A stretch of 6,703 nucleotides of DNA. It comes from an uncultured Eubacteriales bacterium. GTDB lineage: Bacteria; Bacillota; Clostridia; Lachnospirales; Lachnospiraceae. The first letter of the stretch is position 1. Each line of letters opens with the position of its first letter. The stretch lies in the NCBI GenBank assembly GCA_900548855.1, contig URMF01000091.1, positions 1 to 6,703 on the forward strand, given 5' to 3'. The notes beneath the pieces are model-generated. The model ran no database searches, was not told where the DNA came from, and saw nothing but the letters and a program-made list of their open reading frames with translations. The position numbers and the translations under genes were made by a program. Of the stretch, positions 6,301 to 6,703 are shown one piece after another.

Positions 6301-6703
6301 ATGTTCAGAGATTTAGTGAAAGCAAACAGAAGCTACAGAGGGTATGATGGGTCTTATCAGATTGACAGGGAGAAGCTGCTGTCTTACGTAGATCTGACCA
6401 GATATGCAGCTTCCAGCCTGAATATTCAGCCCTTGAAATATCACATTGCCTGTGAGAAGGAAGAGGTGGCAAAGATTCTCCCGCTTACCAAATTTGCGGC
6501 AAGACTGGCTCATTTACACCTTCCCCATGAGGGAATGAACCCGACTGCATTCATTGTCATCTGTCAGGATAAAAATCTGGCACCGAATATTGCAAGCTTT
6601 CAGAGAGATGTGGGAATCGTGGCACAGACCATACTCCTTGCAGCAACTGAGGACGGGCTTGGCGGCTGTATGATCGGCAGCTTTTCCCTGGCAGAGCTCA
6701 AAA
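6301..6703 (+). CDS. Nitroreductase-family flavoprotein, N-terminal part, truncated by window end
   Basis: The first 134 residues of a nitroreductase-fold FMN protein are present; the frame runs open to the window edge. Family landmarks are the FMN-binding RSYRGYD near 10-16 (R10, S11, R13), the AASSLNIQPLKYHI block (37-50, with N41 and Q43) and the long helix VGIVAQTILLAATEDGLGGC near 104-123. These proteins transfer electrons from NAD(P)H through FMN to diverse nitro, quinone or other acceptors; the physiological substrate here is unknown. The start has AGGAAGAG at 6291-6298, 2 nt before the ATG, a short spacing; the core AGGA at 6291-6294 gives 6 nt. It begins 35 nt after the lipoprotein stop with no visible terminator between them, so co-transcription is likely. 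Confidence 0.9.
   Translation, partial: MFRDLVKANRSYRGYDGSYQIDREKLLSYVDLTRYAASSLNIQPLKYHIACEKEEVAKILPLTKFAARLAHLHLPHEGMNPTAFIVICQDKNLAPNIASFQRDVGIVAQTILLAATEDGLGGCMIGSFSLAELK

Noticed and set aside
1..6703. CRISPR arrays, tRNA or rRNA genes, insertion sequences, phage or defence genes
   Set aside because: I saw no spaced repeats, tRNA-like cloverleaf, transposase or terminal inverted repeats. The window reads as metabolic genes and flanks.

Overview
The window looks like chromosomal DNA from a low-to-moderate-GC anaerobic Firmicute, most likely a gut clostridium of the Lachnospiraceae type. This rests on general style, not a marker gene: strong AGGAGG-like ribosome binding sites, tightly packed co-directional genes, Lys/Glu/Ile-rich proteins and a clostridial-type nitroreductase. 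All supported genes are on the + strand.

Layout. Positions 1-270 hold the C-terminal end of a sugar-type ABC transporter solute-binding protein, followed by a strong hairpin (285-318). Positions 384-4777 hold a five-gene operon: a sialidase-fold (BNR/Asp-box) protein, an RraA/HMG-aldolase-like protein, a 2-dehydro-3-deoxygalactonokinase (DgoK type), a KDPG/KDPGal-type class I aldolase, and a ten-helix EamA/DMT permease. Gaps are 5 nt, an overlap (or 7 nt, depending on the DgoK start), 1 nt and 16 nt. A hairpin terminator (4808-4842) ends the operon. Positions 4843-5026 are non-coding as far as I can see. A frameshifted gene remnant (5027-5312) then runs by an ATGA overlap into an acidic-linker lipoprotein (5309-6265). 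The window ends inside a nitroreductase-family gene (6301-6703).

How the genes may work together. The kinase and aldolase form the lower half of a De Ley-Doudoroff-like route: 2-keto-3-deoxy-sugar acid is phosphorylated, then cleaved to pyruvate and glyceraldehyde 3-phosphate. The window has no sugar-acid dehydratase to make the keto-deoxy acid. In its place are a signal-less sialidase-fold protein and an RraA-like protein. Read by eye, the sialidase-fold protein keeps its Asp boxes and a plausible catalytic Tyr but lacks the usual first Arg (RIP motif) and the usual Glu. The speculative but testable reading is a catabolic module in which an imported ulosonic- or uronic-acid-containing glycoside is processed in the cytosol and feeds DgoK/DgoA. 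This is the part of the window most likely to hold undescribed biochemistry. The downstream region (pseudogene, lipoprotein, nitroreductase) appears unrelated.
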